From Helianthus annuus (taxonomy: Eukaryota; Streptophyta; Magnoliopsida; Asterales; Asteraceae): 64,000 bases of DNA. The DNA lies in contig NC_035435.2 of NCBI RefSeq assembly GCF_002127325.2, positions 109,784,517-109,848,516 on the forward strand, read 5' to 3'. Of this stretch, positions 26,219 to 37,320 are shown in pieces; the first letter of the stretch is position 1; each line of letters starts with the position of its first letter. A program made the translations under genes and the position numbers. Under the pieces are notes generated by a model. The model searched no databases. It was not told where the DNA came from and was given only the letters and a program-made list of their open reading frames with translations.

Positions 26219-27586
26219 TTATATATTTTCTGAGTTGGGTGCTTGGCGTCCCATGTTACACCGTCGGAGAGCAGCATCCAAACTTGAATCAATAACCTTC
26301 ATGTAGTTGACCGGGTCGTCGTCTTCTATTCTCTTCCCAACTCCGAATTTTACTTCATCATCCCCGTACCTCAAGGTGAGTGTTCCGTCATTCATATCTA
26401 CCACTGCTTGTGCGGTGGCAAGAAATGGTCTCCCTAGTATGAGGGGGACCTCGGTGTCTTCCTCCATATCGAGTATGACAAAGTCGGCTGGATAGACGAA
26501 TTTGCTTACCTTTACCAAGACATTTTCGATGACACCTTGCGGGAATTTGACGGATCGGTCAGCAAGTTGTATGCTCATTTTTGTAGGACTCGTTGTTCCT
26601 AGGCCGAGTCTTTTAAACATTGATGAGGGCATGAGGTTAATGCTAGCCCCAAGGTCGGCTAGTGCATTACGAACGGGGGACTCCCCGATTGAGTAGGGAA
26701 TCGTGAAGCTTCCGGGATCGATTTTCTTTTGGGGAAGTTTATTGAGTACGAGGGCAGAGCATTCTTCGCCTAAGTTAACTAATTGCAAAGTTTCAATTTT
26801 CTTTTTATGAGTGAGGAAGTCCCTCATAAACTTAGAGTATTTGGGCATTTGGGTTAGGACATCAATAAAAGGAATATTGACATGCAATTGTTTTAATAAA
26901 CTTTCGAACTTTGCGAATTGCTCATTGGTCATTTGACGAATTAACCTACCGGGGTACGGGACTCGAGGAGCCTTGGTAGGCTCTGGTGACGGAGGGGAGT
27001 TCTTTTCCTGTAGAGGCGGGGGTACCGTTTCTTCTGTCGGCGGTGGTGCTTCTGCAGGCCCCACGGTGCGGTTTCGTAGCGTGATGAGATGAACTTGCGC
27101 TTTTGGGTTTGTTTCGGTATTGCTAGGTAATGCACCTTGTGGTCTCTCGGCAAAGTTTTGAGCTATTTGATTTAATTGTTTTTCTATGTTTTGAATACTA
27201 GCTTGTTGATTTCTAAAATTTGATTCTAATTGTAGAAATCTTTCCGAGTTTTTCTTTTCAGTGTCGGAGATGAGGCGAGATACAGTATCTTCAAGCCTTT
27301 CTCGTCCACTTTGTTGTTGAGTGGAATTTTGTGACTCATTTCTTGGTTGTTGAAAGTTTGTTCGTTGGGTTTGTTGGTTACTACTATTGCCGGGTTCTCT
27401 CCAACCAAGGTTTGGGTGGTTTCGCCATCCTTGGTTGTAAGTGCCCGTTTGAGGACCCGACGGCCTAGGTCTATTATCAATGTAGCTTACCGATTCTTGT
27501 TGATCGTCCGTTTCTTTCATACAACTCCAATTTTCATGCGGCCCACCACACCCTTCACAAGCCATAACCGAGACTGTTTTTGTCAT
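26219..27586 (-). CDS. Athila gag C-terminus plus aspartic protease
   Basis: This 455-residue frame has a knuckle (CEGCGGPHENWSC, about residues 10-22), a glutamine- and asparagine-rich linker, a short coiled segment (about 100-140), a proline-rich stretch, and a retropepsin-like domain. The protease shows ALADLGASINLMPSSMF (about 305-325), where DLGA replaces the common DSGA, and ILGRPFLATAQ downstream, both usual for Athila. The frame ends at a stop where pol should continue. It overlaps the preceding gag frame by 32 bases in another frame, so either a ribosomal shift or a mutation separates them. Intactness fits the young age. Confidence 0.88.
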   Translation of the reverse strand: MTKTVSVMACEGCGGPHENWSCMKETDDQQESVSYIDNRPRPSGPQTGTYNQGWRNHPNLGWREPGNSSNQQTQRTNFQQPRNESQNSTQQQSGRERLEDTVSRLISDTEKKNSERFLQLESNFRNQQASIQNIEKQLNQIAQNFAERPQGALPSNTETNPKAQVHLITLRNRTVGPAEAPPPTEETVPPPLQEKNSPPSPEPTKAPRVPYPGRLIRQMTNEQFAKFESLLKQLHVNIPFIDVLTQMPKYSKFMRDFLTHKKKIETLQLVNLGEECSALVLNKLPQKKIDPGSFTIPYSIGESPVRNALADLGASINLMPSSMFKRLGLGTTSPTKMSIQLADRSVKFPQGVIENVLVKVSKFVYPADFVILDMEEDTEVPLILGRPFLATAQAVVDMNDGTLTLRYGDDEVKFGVGKRIEDDDPVNYMKVIDSSLDAALRRCNMGRQAPNSENI

Positions 27587-28337
27587 TTCTAATTTTTTTT
27601 ATTTTTGAAGAAAGGGCCTCGATTTGGGCTTGTAAAGAAGTGCTTTCATCAACCTTATGGGCGCCCGGGGCAATAGATTTATTGCCTCGGGGGGTGTGCC
27701 ATTGAAAATTGGTTTGAGCAATTTCCTCAATTTGGTTATATATTTCATGCGGCCGGCGATTACCTAAAAGTCCCCCGGAGCTAGAATCAAGTGTCTGCCT
27801 TGTGTGTGGCAACAGTCCATTACAGAAAGTGGATACTTGTTGCCATATCGCAAGGCCATGATGTGGACACTTGCGTAATAGCTCCTTGAACCTTTCCCAA
27901 GTTTCATATAAGGATTCCCCGTCCTCTTGTGAATATGTATTAATTTTAGTCATTAATTTAGCCGTTTTAGCGGGAGGGAAATACTTATATAGAAATTTTT
28001 GGGCTAGTTCATCCCAGGTGTTTACCGATCCAGCTGGGAGGGCGTTGAGCCAAGCTTTTGCTCGGTCTTTTAGTGAGAAAGGAAACATTCGGAGGCGGAT
28101 GGCGTCATTTGATGCTCCATTGATCCGAAAGGTATCACATATTTCTAAGAAATTAGTAATATGTAGATGGGGATCCTCGTCCGCAAGCCCATGGAAGGTT
28201 GCGGAGTTTTGGAGCATTTGTATCAAATGCGGCCGAAGTTCAAAGTTATTAGCTTCAACATTCGGGGCATTGATAGCGGCGCCTAGGTTACCTACGGTGG
28301 GTCGTAGATAATCCATGAGGGTACGTTGGACCGCCAT
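27555..28337 (-). CDS. Athila gag capsid domain
   Basis: A 260-residue frame starts MAVQRTLMDYLRPTVGNLGA and contains a retrotransposon gag domain with ITNFLEICDTFRINGA, RLRMFPFSLKDRAKAWLNAL and YETWERFKELLRKCPHHGL. The likely true start is further upstream: an ATG at about 28450 opens a basic leader (KEPLEQPERFLRKRLKAKK) that runs into a stop one base out of frame with this ORF, which suggests a single-base frameshift near 28350. The product would assemble particles; this copy may supply only part of gag. Confidence 0.86.
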   Translation of the reverse strand: MAVQRTLMDYLRPTVGNLGAAINAPNVEANNFELRPHLIQMLQNSATFHGLADEDPHLHITNFLEICDTFRINGASNDAIRLRMFPFSLKDRAKAWLNALPAGSVNTWDELAQKFLYKYFPPAKTAKLMTKINTYSQEDGESLYETWERFKELLRKCPHHGLAIWQQVSTFCNGLLPHTRQTLDSSSGGLLGNRRPHEIYNQIEEIAQTNFQWHTPRGNKSIAPGAHKVDESTSLQAQIEALSSKIKKIRNDKNSLGYGL

Positions 28338-28830
28338 TGGAGGTGGATCACCCGAAACTTTCTCTTGGTTTTTTAGCTTTTAATCTTTTTCTGAGAAAGC
28401 GTTCGGGTTGTTCTAGAGGTTCTTTTATGTCCTTATTAGAACTGGAGCTCATACACTATATAGGATTGGCGTCTGGTTCCAAGTCCTGCAATAAAAACAG
28501 AAAAGAATGCTGGTCAGAAAGTTCACCACGGCCCCGTGCTCAGCGAACACGGCCCGTGGTCGGAGTTACAGTAATTGTTTTCCAGATCCCAGTTACTGGA
28601 AAGTTGGGCACGACCCTGTGTTGCACCGACACGGCCCCGTGGTCAGCCTTCTGTAACTTGGAAAACTAAAAACTGCCAGTAACGATGCTGGGCACGGCCC
28701 GTGTCCGACCAGGCACGGCCCATGCTAAGCTCTGCAGAAGCTGAAAAACTAAGAAAAATCCTAAAAAATTAAAAAGAAAAATAAAAATATGATTAGGCCG
28801 TTGATTCCTAACTTTCTTAAAATCCTTGTG
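28338..28830 (-). other. Athila leader region
   Basis: Between primer site and gag. It holds a frameshifted gag leader (28345-28450) and another cluster of CACGGCCCCGTG-type dyads (28530-28730). Confidence 0.7.
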
Positions 28831-28848
28831 TCCCCGGCAACGGCGCCA
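28831..28848 (-). other. Primer-binding site, tRNA-Asp type
   Basis: The minus strand reads TGGCGCCGTTGCCGGGGA, complementary to the 3' end of plant tRNA-Asp, six bases from the 5' LTR. This is the standard Athila primer site. Confidence 0.93.
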
Positions 28849-28854
28849 AAAACT

Positions 28855-30547
28855 TGATGTGCGTGTAGTGTAATATATTTTTTTATGTATATTTAAGCTC
28901 TTTTTACACTTTTAGCCAAGTTTTAAATTTATAAAACACGATATTCACTAACACTAAACACACATATGGGCAAGTGCACCCATCGTGGACGTAGTATAGT
29001 GTTGGTAAGATACCGAGGTCGTCCAAGGACACAAGAGCTTTTAGTACCGGTTTATCCTCAACATCTAATCAAATCAAAAAGTTAGAAAAGGTTTTTAAAC
29101 TAAGAAAATAAAAACTAACTAAATGCTGAAAAATAAAAATAAAATAAAAACAGATAGACAAGATGAATCACTTGGATCTGACTCGTGTGTTAGTATAACC
29201 TTTGATTATTTTCGCACTTTTGCACTTGTTTAAGAGATTATCTTAGTTATTGTAGTAGGCCCCTCTTTTGAAGGCGGCGTTACCCTCAACCCAGTAGTTT
29301 GAGTCAGCAAGGATACAATCCTAAAGGGTTGGATTATTGGAAGATAATGAATTAAGTTATTAATGCAAATTGTGGTAGGCCCCGCTTTTGGCGGTGACGT
29401 TACCCTCGGCTAAGTAGTCTGAGTCAGCACGGATACAGTCCTAAATAGCCGGGTTATAGTATTAATAGTAGTTAACTTATGAGGGGGTCAAAGAGTTTGG
29501 ATCCCCGCCATCCAATACCTATGGGCATTGAAGGAGATCCTACTAAATTTGACCCAGGTCCCTTGCAGGACCTCTAAACGCTGAACAAGGGCAAGACCCT
29601 TACCAAACCGTTCCCTTAAGCCCCGACCAGGTAGCCAACATACCTCCATATAGACCGTGGAGATATGAATGGTGAAAATCTTTTATTTTATATAGACAGT
29701 AAAATAATGCCAAGACACCACGGACAAACGATAAGGAAAGATCACCTTCAACATAAGTAACTAGTTATTAAAGTCATTAATACAAAACCAAATAAAAAGT
29801 GCAAAAGATTAAAAATAAAAAGTATTATACTAAACACTTGTCTTCACCAAGTGATGTAAGAGACTTAGGCAAACATGGCCTTGATTGTCAAGAACTCTTA
29901 CGATCAATCTTGGATCCCGAGACGACTCACACACTCTATGATGGACAATGGATGATGGTGGTGGATGATGGTATTATGGTGGTGGTGGGTGGTGGATGAA
30001 GTGTGAGAGAGGTGGTGTGCCAAGGGATGAGTTGAAATGAAACCAAGCACTCCTATTTATAGGCTGAACAGAAGGCTGGGCACGGCCCCGTGTCCGCTGG
30101 ACACACCCCCGTGCCCGTCTGACACTCTCTCTCTTCATTAATTGTAATTCGCAATTTCAATTAATGCGACTGCTGTACTTTCACCATGCCCCCGTGCTCA
30201 CTGGACACGGCCCCGTGGTGGGCAATGGAAGCTTCTATAGGTTTGTCTTTTCTGCTGCTTCTTGGGCACGGCCCCGTGCTGGCTGAGCACGGGGCGTGTT
30301 CAGTCTTCTGACTTCTTTTCTTTGCTTGGGAGGATGCCATTGAGGGTCGGGCAATCCACTTTTGTTCCTTTTCTTGTATTTATGTTAGAATTAGCTGTCT
30401 TTTTGCTTCTTTTGTGAATTTGAGCTCATTTCATCCTGAAAATACAAAAGGAAGACAAAAACACTCTTTTTCCAACATTAGTACTCAAAAAGGGTTAGTT
30501 TTATGCCTCATTTGATGTAATTTATATGTTGCATTTTACACACATCA
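28855..30547 (-). repeat. Athila 5' LTR (1693 bp)
   Basis: Nearly identical to 22709-24403. The TATA box is at 30053-30061 (minus strand) and the dyad cluster at 30078-30303. Differences from the partner are mostly single substitutions plus small indels in the CT-repeat and homopolymer runs. Confidence 0.95.
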
Positions 30548-30552
30548 AGAGC

Positions 30553-31063
30553 CTACGTGTCGCGGGGGAGCCAGTTAACGAAGAAGTCAAATTGGCCACC
30601 CCCACGCCACGCACACAGGAGAGTTAAGCCATCCGCTTGTCATGGGGGCACCATGTTTCAGCAAATATGTTTTCATTTTTGGATTTTAACGATTTCATTC
30701 ATGTTTCTAACACATTGATCGTTTAAATTAAACACTCATCGTTTATGGTTTTTATGACAGGCTTATACAAAGGTTGGCACCGGATGGGTGATCAAGCACG
30801 TTATGAACCACATACTCTTAACTTGTCATTTCCTTAGGAAAATCTATTCAGAAAAAATAAATTGTGATCATGCGTTACAAAGTTTTCGAGTCTAAAACCT
30901 TAATGTATTGGACTGCGATACGTGTGTAATAATTTTTTATGTTTGTTTGTCTAGGTTATTAGTTAACCCAAACTTGTAAATTCTATGCTATAAAAATAAA
31001 AAAAATGGGACCTAGTCATCAAAATATGTGAGATATTCGATCTTAACAGGAACGAGTGTTACA
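30553..31063 (+). repeat. Old LTR, segment 3 of 3 (ends GTGTTACA)
   Basis: It continues from CAGGAGAGC at 22708 (AGAGC duplicated by the Athila insertion) and includes a splice-acceptor-like TTTTTATGACAGGCTTATAC near 30750. It ends GTGTTACA at 31063, close to where RTE sequence resumes. The role is inferred from nesting. Confidence 0.5.
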
Positions 31064-31086
31064 TTTATCGGCTTATAGTTAAACTA

Positions 31087-31990
31087 CTGGTGGGGACTGA
31101 GAAGGGTGGATGTAAGCAAACCTTACCCTTATCCTACGAGATAGAGGGCCCATTTCCAGTTAGACCCCCGACTCCGAAGTCATACCTAGGACATATGATT
31201 AGAAAAACATAGCGTGTACTTCAAAATAAAATTTAATACGCACCGCTCAAAAAATTGATTAAAACATATACTAGTAGCAACTAACACCCCAGATAGACAC
31301 ATCCAAGCGATAACACTCATAGACCACCAAAATAACTAAAAGGCTAAGCTCCTAATACAAAAAAATAATACCAATCCAAACAATCATCCTAAAAGTCTTT
31401 AACCTTATTCCTATGTCTCCACAAATTCTTATCCTTGATCATGTCCTCAAAGAGGTGCAAGTCTAGCAAATAATGCCTAACCTGCTCCTCCCAAGATAGT
31501 TTCGACCTACCTCTACATCTCCTACCCTCCACGGTGAGAGATTCAACGATTCTAATCGTGATAGTCATCTATCTCCTCTTGGCATGCCCAAACCATCTTA
31601 GCCCCCTTCCTAATCTTTCCTTGTATACTAATGACCCCTAATCTTTCCTTAAAAATCACATTTTTATCTTATCCAACCTATTGGGCCCACACATCCACCT
31701 GAGCATCCTCATCTCTTGTACCTCCAACTGACGCTCTTGTATCTTCTTGATGGCCCAACACTCTGTACCGTATGACATAGTCAGACTAACTGCAACTCCA
31801 TACAATTTCCTTTTTAATTTAGCTGGGAACCTCTTGTCGCACAACACCCCTGAAGCTGCTTTCCACTTACACCATCAGCCTGAATGCAATAAGTTACTTC
31901 ACTATCTATCTCCCCATCCATTTAAACAAATGATCCTAAATCCTTGAACTTAGTTGCCTCCGAAACCACTTGCCCCTAATGGTGATGTGG
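31087..31990 (-). pseudogene. RTE-type LINE, 3' part of reverse transcriptase ORF and 3' UTR (piece 2)
   Basis: On the minus strand the translation at 31847-31656 reads [34 protein letters not shown] then [18 protein letters not shown], the conserved segment downstream of the RT catalytic core in plant RTE LINEs. Downstream, MVWACQEE and SLEGRRCRGR-like remnants appear at about 31420-31600 in shifted frames with stops. The 3' UTR at 31087-31200 (GTAAGGTTTGCTTACATCC) joins the tail piece at 11066-11108. The RT core and endonuclease are absent: a 5'-truncated, decayed copy. Confidence 0.8.
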
Positions 31991-32294
31991 TCCTCATCGC
32001 CACCTACCCTACTACAATAGAAACGATATAATTATACAATCTATCAGAAAACTTCATATAACTGACATATTTTTATTATCATAGTTCATACAACTAATTA
32101 GAATTTATCACAAAAACCGGCTTATATTAATTTGTAACACTAAAATACCATAACAGCTCGTGGATTAAGGATCCTATAAAAAGTGGCAACTGTTCGAGAA
32201 GTGTATATGAAGGAACATGGTGATGATACGTGGCATTAACTAAATATTGAGATGAAGGGTATTTGGGTAATTTCATGCAAAATCCAAAATAAAA
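31991..32294. other. Intergenic, nothing recognised
   Basis: AT-rich sequence with no supported feature. Confidence 0.5.
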
Positions 32295-32573
32295 CCATGG
32301 TTTGGATAGTAATACAGTCATGGTGTTTTAACATTTGGAATGATTGTATTGATATTCAAGTCATGGTGTTTTAACATCATCTGGTGATGATTGTATTGTT
32401 ATTCTAGATGTTAAAACACCATGCCTTGAATCACAATACAATGTTTCAAGATTTCAGATGTTAAATCACCCTGACTTGAATCACAATACAATGTTTCAAA
32501 TGTTTAAAACATCACACCTTGAATCACAATACAATTAAAACACCATTGTATGAACATAGACAATACACCATGG
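32295..32573. repeat. Foldback/MITE-like inverted-repeat element
   Basis: Both ends carry CCATGG followed inward by related sequence. Inside, CATGGTGTTTTAACAT (twice on the left) faces ATGTTAAAACACCATG on the right, and ATTGTATTG faces repeated CAATACAAT. The right arm has three direct copies of a ~50-bp unit with TTGAATCACAATACAAT. The centre is near 32400. No TSD was established. Confidence 0.75.
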
Positions 32574-32984
32574 ACTAAAACATCTGATTGAAACGTAATT
32601 TTTTTCATTATATAAGTATAGCAATATGGTACTCATATAAAAGATTAAAAAGCATTCGTTATTACGGTGTAACTTTTTAAAAAATAAAGTTAGGTATAAA
32701 AGGTTGTTGACTTTTTTAAAAAAAAAAGAAGGGGATACTTATATGTGCATTGAGGTTGATGGCAGTTTCTTTATTTAAAAAATACAATAAGACACTATTA
32801 CCTCTAATCTAGCCAAATTAGTCAAAAAAAAAAAAAGTAAAACATAATTTACATTTTAAGACCCTTTTGATCTTAACCATTAACTACAATATCTAAGAGC
32901 TTAAAACACTTCTTACGTTTCTCACAAAGACCACCTTTTTCACAATAGCCCCACCCATAGCTCGTGTATTACACATGTTGAATA
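32574..32984. other. AT-rich intergenic, nothing recognised
   Basis: Homopolymer A runs near 32718 and 32824. No coding sequence. Confidence 0.5.
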
Positions 32985-33190
32985 CTAAAAATCATGGTTG
33001 TAAAACAAGGTCTGAAGCCCCAGTACTCCCCGAGTACTTGCTACAAGGTAGGTTGCCGAGGCGCGAGTACGCTTTGTTTAGGCCAATTACTCCTCGAGTA
33101 CTCTCCACCTAGGTTGAGTACTTCCCGAGTACTCTCAAATCCGAGTAGGGAGCGTCTAGCGACCTTTACGAGCATGCTAAAAAATATGTA
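32985..33190. repeat. Dispersed repeat rich in GAGTACTC, copy 1
   Basis: Shares TTGTAAAACAAGGTCT, a GTACTCCCCGAGTA-type dyad and ACAAGGTAGGTTG with the copy at about 48610. At least five GAGTAC dyads occur within 150 bases. Family unknown. Confidence 0.65.
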
Positions 33191-34959
33191 ATACACAAGA
33201 ATATATATTCTTCATACGTGTATCTTTTAAATATAACTTTTATTTAAAGTAAATGAAAATAATTTTATTATTGTGGCATAAATAAGATTTGTTATTCTTA
33301 TTAATAATTGTTATGTGGATTTAGCTTGTAAATAGTTATTATAAAATTATGATCTAAGTTAACATTTTTTATTTGATGAATAAAATGTTTTCATAATTAA
33401 TGGTTATTTTTTATGTCACAAATATGTAAGAAAATGAAAATTAATAATATTAAAATAGAACTAAGTTATCGTTTCCTAGTTTATAAAACATTTTTTTATT
33501 TAGGGTTATGGAGGGATTTGAGAAGAAAATTTGGTTAGATAAAATATAATTGTAACACGTGTCCAACTTTGTATTCATTTATTAGATTGGAGATTAAGCT
33601 TAACTATCTAACCTGTGGTTAGGAGATTAAGCTTAAGTATCTAACCTATCTTTGGTGGTTAAACACCAAACAGTTGTGATGAATCGCTTTTTGGTCTTTA
33701 CACTGGTTCTTCAATGTTATAACTGACAATCACAAGATCAATCTTATCTATATATTATATTTTATTCGTCTCAATCCACATATTCAAATCATAATCTTTG
33801 TTGTTGTTAACATTCATCAGTCTGAGACCCCAAACTAGTCAGAATAAGCTACTAATGAAAACGATAGAGACATTGGAAAATATTCATCAAATCTTGGAGG
33901 ACAAAGGAAATAGAAAAGAAACAGCCAAATATATATCCTTTATTGTGAATAAATACAAATCTTATTATTGCTTTTGATTCCCTTTTCAGAATGACTATGT
34001 ACGGTGTCATTGATGTTGTACCATTTTACTTGATTTTCATGACGATTTATACTGATCTACTTGTTGATATATATCAAGTAATTTATGGACACACATGTAA
34101 GTACCACCAGTGCTACAAGAATCTTTCTTATATTCTATCCATACTTGGGGCGTTGGGTGGAAGATTGTTAAGAAATCAAATCGCATTCAAACCTTGTGCA
34201 TTGGTACCCCACTACTAGAGTTGTAGAATAGAGCCCTCGTATAGTTGCAACTATAACCTCGAAGAGCGTGGGTTGTTTATTTAATTCTAGAGTAAATAGA
34301 GTATGATTTTGCTATTGAACTAAGTTGCCAAGGATTTTCAGTTGCCACTAACGATGAATTGCAAATGAAGTTTCTTTTAACCTGTTGGAATCCCTCATGG
34401 TCATGAGAGTTGTATTTCACAACCTTAGAGGTTCTTTAGTGTCTAAAGTCATAATAATATTATTGAACAAGCAAGTATTGTATTTGATATTTTTAACTAT
34501 ATACTAATTAATTACCTAAAATCACTTGATAACAATAAAATAACTAGCATTATTGTGTTTTGTGGTTTGGAGTTAGTGAGGATAACTTTGAATCACAAGA
34601 TCACTTTTAGATGAAATTTATTTTGGTGGTACTCTAAAATTCTTTAATCAATAAGACAAAGGTTTTAAGTGTTGGATATGAGATGTTCGAGTCACAATTA
34701 ATTAACGTTACTAACGAGATACGATCCAAAGAATAACACTTTGGACAACGAATGAATAATATTCAAGAGTTAAATATTATAATTCACGAATTCGAGGTAT
34801 TTAACACTAATGCGGAATACATATTTAGAGAAATATGTATTTATATAGTTATTTAATTAAGAGTTAATTAAATAATAATAATGATTAAATATTAGTGAAT
34901 GAGTAATATTCTTATACATATATTTAAATATAAAGTCGGTGGTATTTAACACCAACACC
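33191..34959. other. AT-rich intergenic, no gene
   Basis: No coding sequence or repeat pair except a short direct duplication of AGATTAAGCTTAASTATCTA around 33591-33645. Confidence 0.5.
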
Positions 34960-35490
34960 TTTCATTTTAAAAACATTCAAATTTTAACCCATATACTGTT
35001 ACTTTTTTATACACTTCAACTTTTAAAATTTCAATTTTAACCCCTAGACTATTACTTCATTTAACAATTTTTTAACAACTTTTAAAATTTACATTTTAAC
35101 CGACCTACTACTACTTTATTTTACACCCCCTTAACCTTTGAAGTTTGCCTTTTTAACCCTCCAGTTTGAACTCAGCCATCACCCCCTCAACTTTTAAACT
35201 TTGTGTTTTTACCCCTTGCATAGTTACCTCATTTTTAACGCCACCACCCCCTCAAGTATTAAACTTTGTGTTTATACTCTTTGCACTATTACCACCTCAA
35301 GTTTTAAACTTTGTGGTTTTACAGCCGTGCACTATTACTCCGCCACCACCCCCCTCAAGTTTTGAACTTTGCGTTTTTACTACTTGCACTATTACTCTAT
35401 TTTTACCGCCACCACCCTGTCTAATTTTAAACTTTATGTTTTTATTCTTTGTATTATTACTCTATTTTTACACCTCCTCAACTTTGAAAA
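34960..35490. repeat. Degenerate tandem repeat (CAAGTTTTAAACTTTGTG units)
   Basis: Six to eight imperfect units of ~60-75 bp contain CCCCCTCAAGTTTTAAACTT, TTTTTACCCCTTGCA and CTATTACT. They get cleaner toward 35480. Open frames here simply read the repeat. Confidence 0.8.
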
Positions 35491-35550
35491 TTCCATATGG
35501 TTGATGCATTACATAACGCTTGGACTAAACAATTCGATGTTTGCAATGTA

Positions 35551-35584
35551 CCTGCGTCGCAACACGCGCGGGTCTAATTGCTAG
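35551..35584 (+). mobile_element. Helitron-like 3' terminus (hairpin plus CTAG)
   Basis: A GC-rich stem-loop, CCTGCG...CGCGGG, is followed by TCTAATTG and CTAG, with T as next base. This matches the 3' hairpin and CTRR end of plant Helitrons. The 5' end (TC) was not identified; the tandem repeat to the left is probably inside the element. Confidence 0.6.
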
Positions 35585-36746
35585 TTATTTATTAGATAAA
35601 TGATATTATAGTTTATTTATGAGATAAATAAAATGATAGGTTATATATTGTTTTTATTAGACAAATAATGTATATAATATTTATTTGATAATATACTAAG
35701 GTGCGCATTTGTTAAGAAATACAATTGGTGTATTCTAGTATAAATAATTGGATATTATGGATTGAGTTTGGAAATAACTTATTAACTTATTGGTTTTTTT
35801 AATTTTTTATCATTAAATTACCAATTTATCTATCTCTTTAAAATAGCAACTAAACATGGAAACTTATTCTATCTTTTTTGTCATTTTACTTTTCTCACCA
35901 CAAAAGCCTAACCAAATACGTTTTTAAAGACACCTTTTGAAAAAGTCATAAGTCAATAAGCATTTTTTTTTTTTGACAAAAAAAAACACTTTTAGAGTTA
36001 AATAAGCAATACCAAACACGCTCTAAAAGTCATTGGGGTGAGACAAAAACTAACCACCACAACCACCACCTTCATCCACTGGCCTCCTCTCAGTGGACGA
36101 TACCTCTGTTGTCACTCCGACCACCGAAAGCCCCGTGGTAGCTCTAATCGAGTCCCGGGGACGCTGCCGCACCCCACATCCGTCGTCACCTTGAGCCACC
36201 GCCCCCTTGCCACCGTCCAAAAACGCTCGCTGGAGGCTACTGTTCTAGCAAGCTACACCATAAAACCGGGATCAGCGGTTTTGGTTTTGGTTTCGATTTT
36301 GATCGGGTTTAAACCGTGAAGGATTTCACGATTTCACGTGTGTTCCGGTTTTCAAGCAGTTGATTTGAAAGCTCATTTTGCAAACGTGTGTCAACTAGCG
36401 TGGCGGTTGTCATTCCACCATGTGTGGATCTTAAGTTTTTTTTCAAAAGGTATGCTTTTCACGAACATCCACTGGTTGCATTAATTGTTTATACGAATTA
36501 CATTTGAATTACTAACGGGATTTTTATCGGCATAAAATTTTGTATTGCTTCCACTACTAGCAAATATGAGATAATACTATATATATATATATGATGTCAC
36601 TTAAAATTAAAATTGTACACTATGAACCCGACGTCAATAACGAGAATGTAAATTCATGTTGAAATTGTACCAAAATTCGTGTGGATTCGATCTAACAAAT
36701 TAGTCTAAATGATTTCTTTATATAGGGGTTTTGTAAGTGCGAGATA
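35585..36746. other. Intergenic with a GC-rich island
   Basis: A GC-rich stretch at 36040-36260 has short open frames on both strands with no recognisable domain. A (TA)n run lies at 36577-36590. No gene is called. Confidence 0.5.
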
Positions 36747-37320
36747 CCACCGCAACTCTTTAGACCATATGCAAAGGGGCTTTATAGGGGTGTGAAAGGT
36801 TTTGTTAATGTCCTTACACCATCCCCTATGGGCGTTATAGGGGCATGAAGAGGGAGGGGCATTTCTGGAATAATGCCCAATTGCCACACCTTGATTTCTT
36901 GGTGGGCTCGGAAACTGGGGTTTATGCGTGACAAATTGATATAGATATTCACAATAACACAGCGGAAGTCTTGGAAGTATAAAATAATTATTACAAATTA
37001 CAAATGTCCAAAAGTTCAAATATTATACAGATCGAAAGTGCATTAAAGATCCACAGGCAGATCAGATAACAAATGATTACATAAGACCACTAGGCATCTT
37101 GCATGGAGTTGCAAATTCCACTTAAGCAATTATCGGGCAGCTTCTAGCGTATTTATGTTCTTTGCAACCCACGCTTAGTGTTTTGAAGATACGTTAGTTT
37201 TCACTGGTAAATACAAATAGCCGACACATTTTCAAAATATTTCAAAATCATTGTATGTACCATATGGTACATATATTTTCATAAATAGCATGGGACAAAC
37301 TATACCTCTTGTTATCAGTA

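Larger units (their letters stand above)
22709..30547 (-). mobile_element. Young non-autonomous Athila-type Ty3/gypsy element (gag-protease only)
   Basis: Two LTRs of 1695 and 1693 bp, with about 20 differences seen by eye, flank a 4.45-kb interior. The 5-bp TSD AGAGC is perfect (22704-22708 and 30548-30552). On the minus strand the order is a tRNA-Asp-type primer site, leader, gag, knuckle plus protease, a 1.8-kb non-coding stretch and a polypurine tract. Reverse transcriptase, RNase H, integrase and any env-like gene are absent. High LTR identity with no pol means it probably moved recently using proteins from a complete relative. Confidence 0.94.

Noticed and set aside
33991..34218. 75-codon hydrophobic frame
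   Set aside because: Short, isolated in AT-rich DNA, no signal or domain.
36038..36319. 93-codon frame in a GC-rich stretch
   Set aside because: GC-rich composition keeps several frames open; no domain or homology could be recognised.
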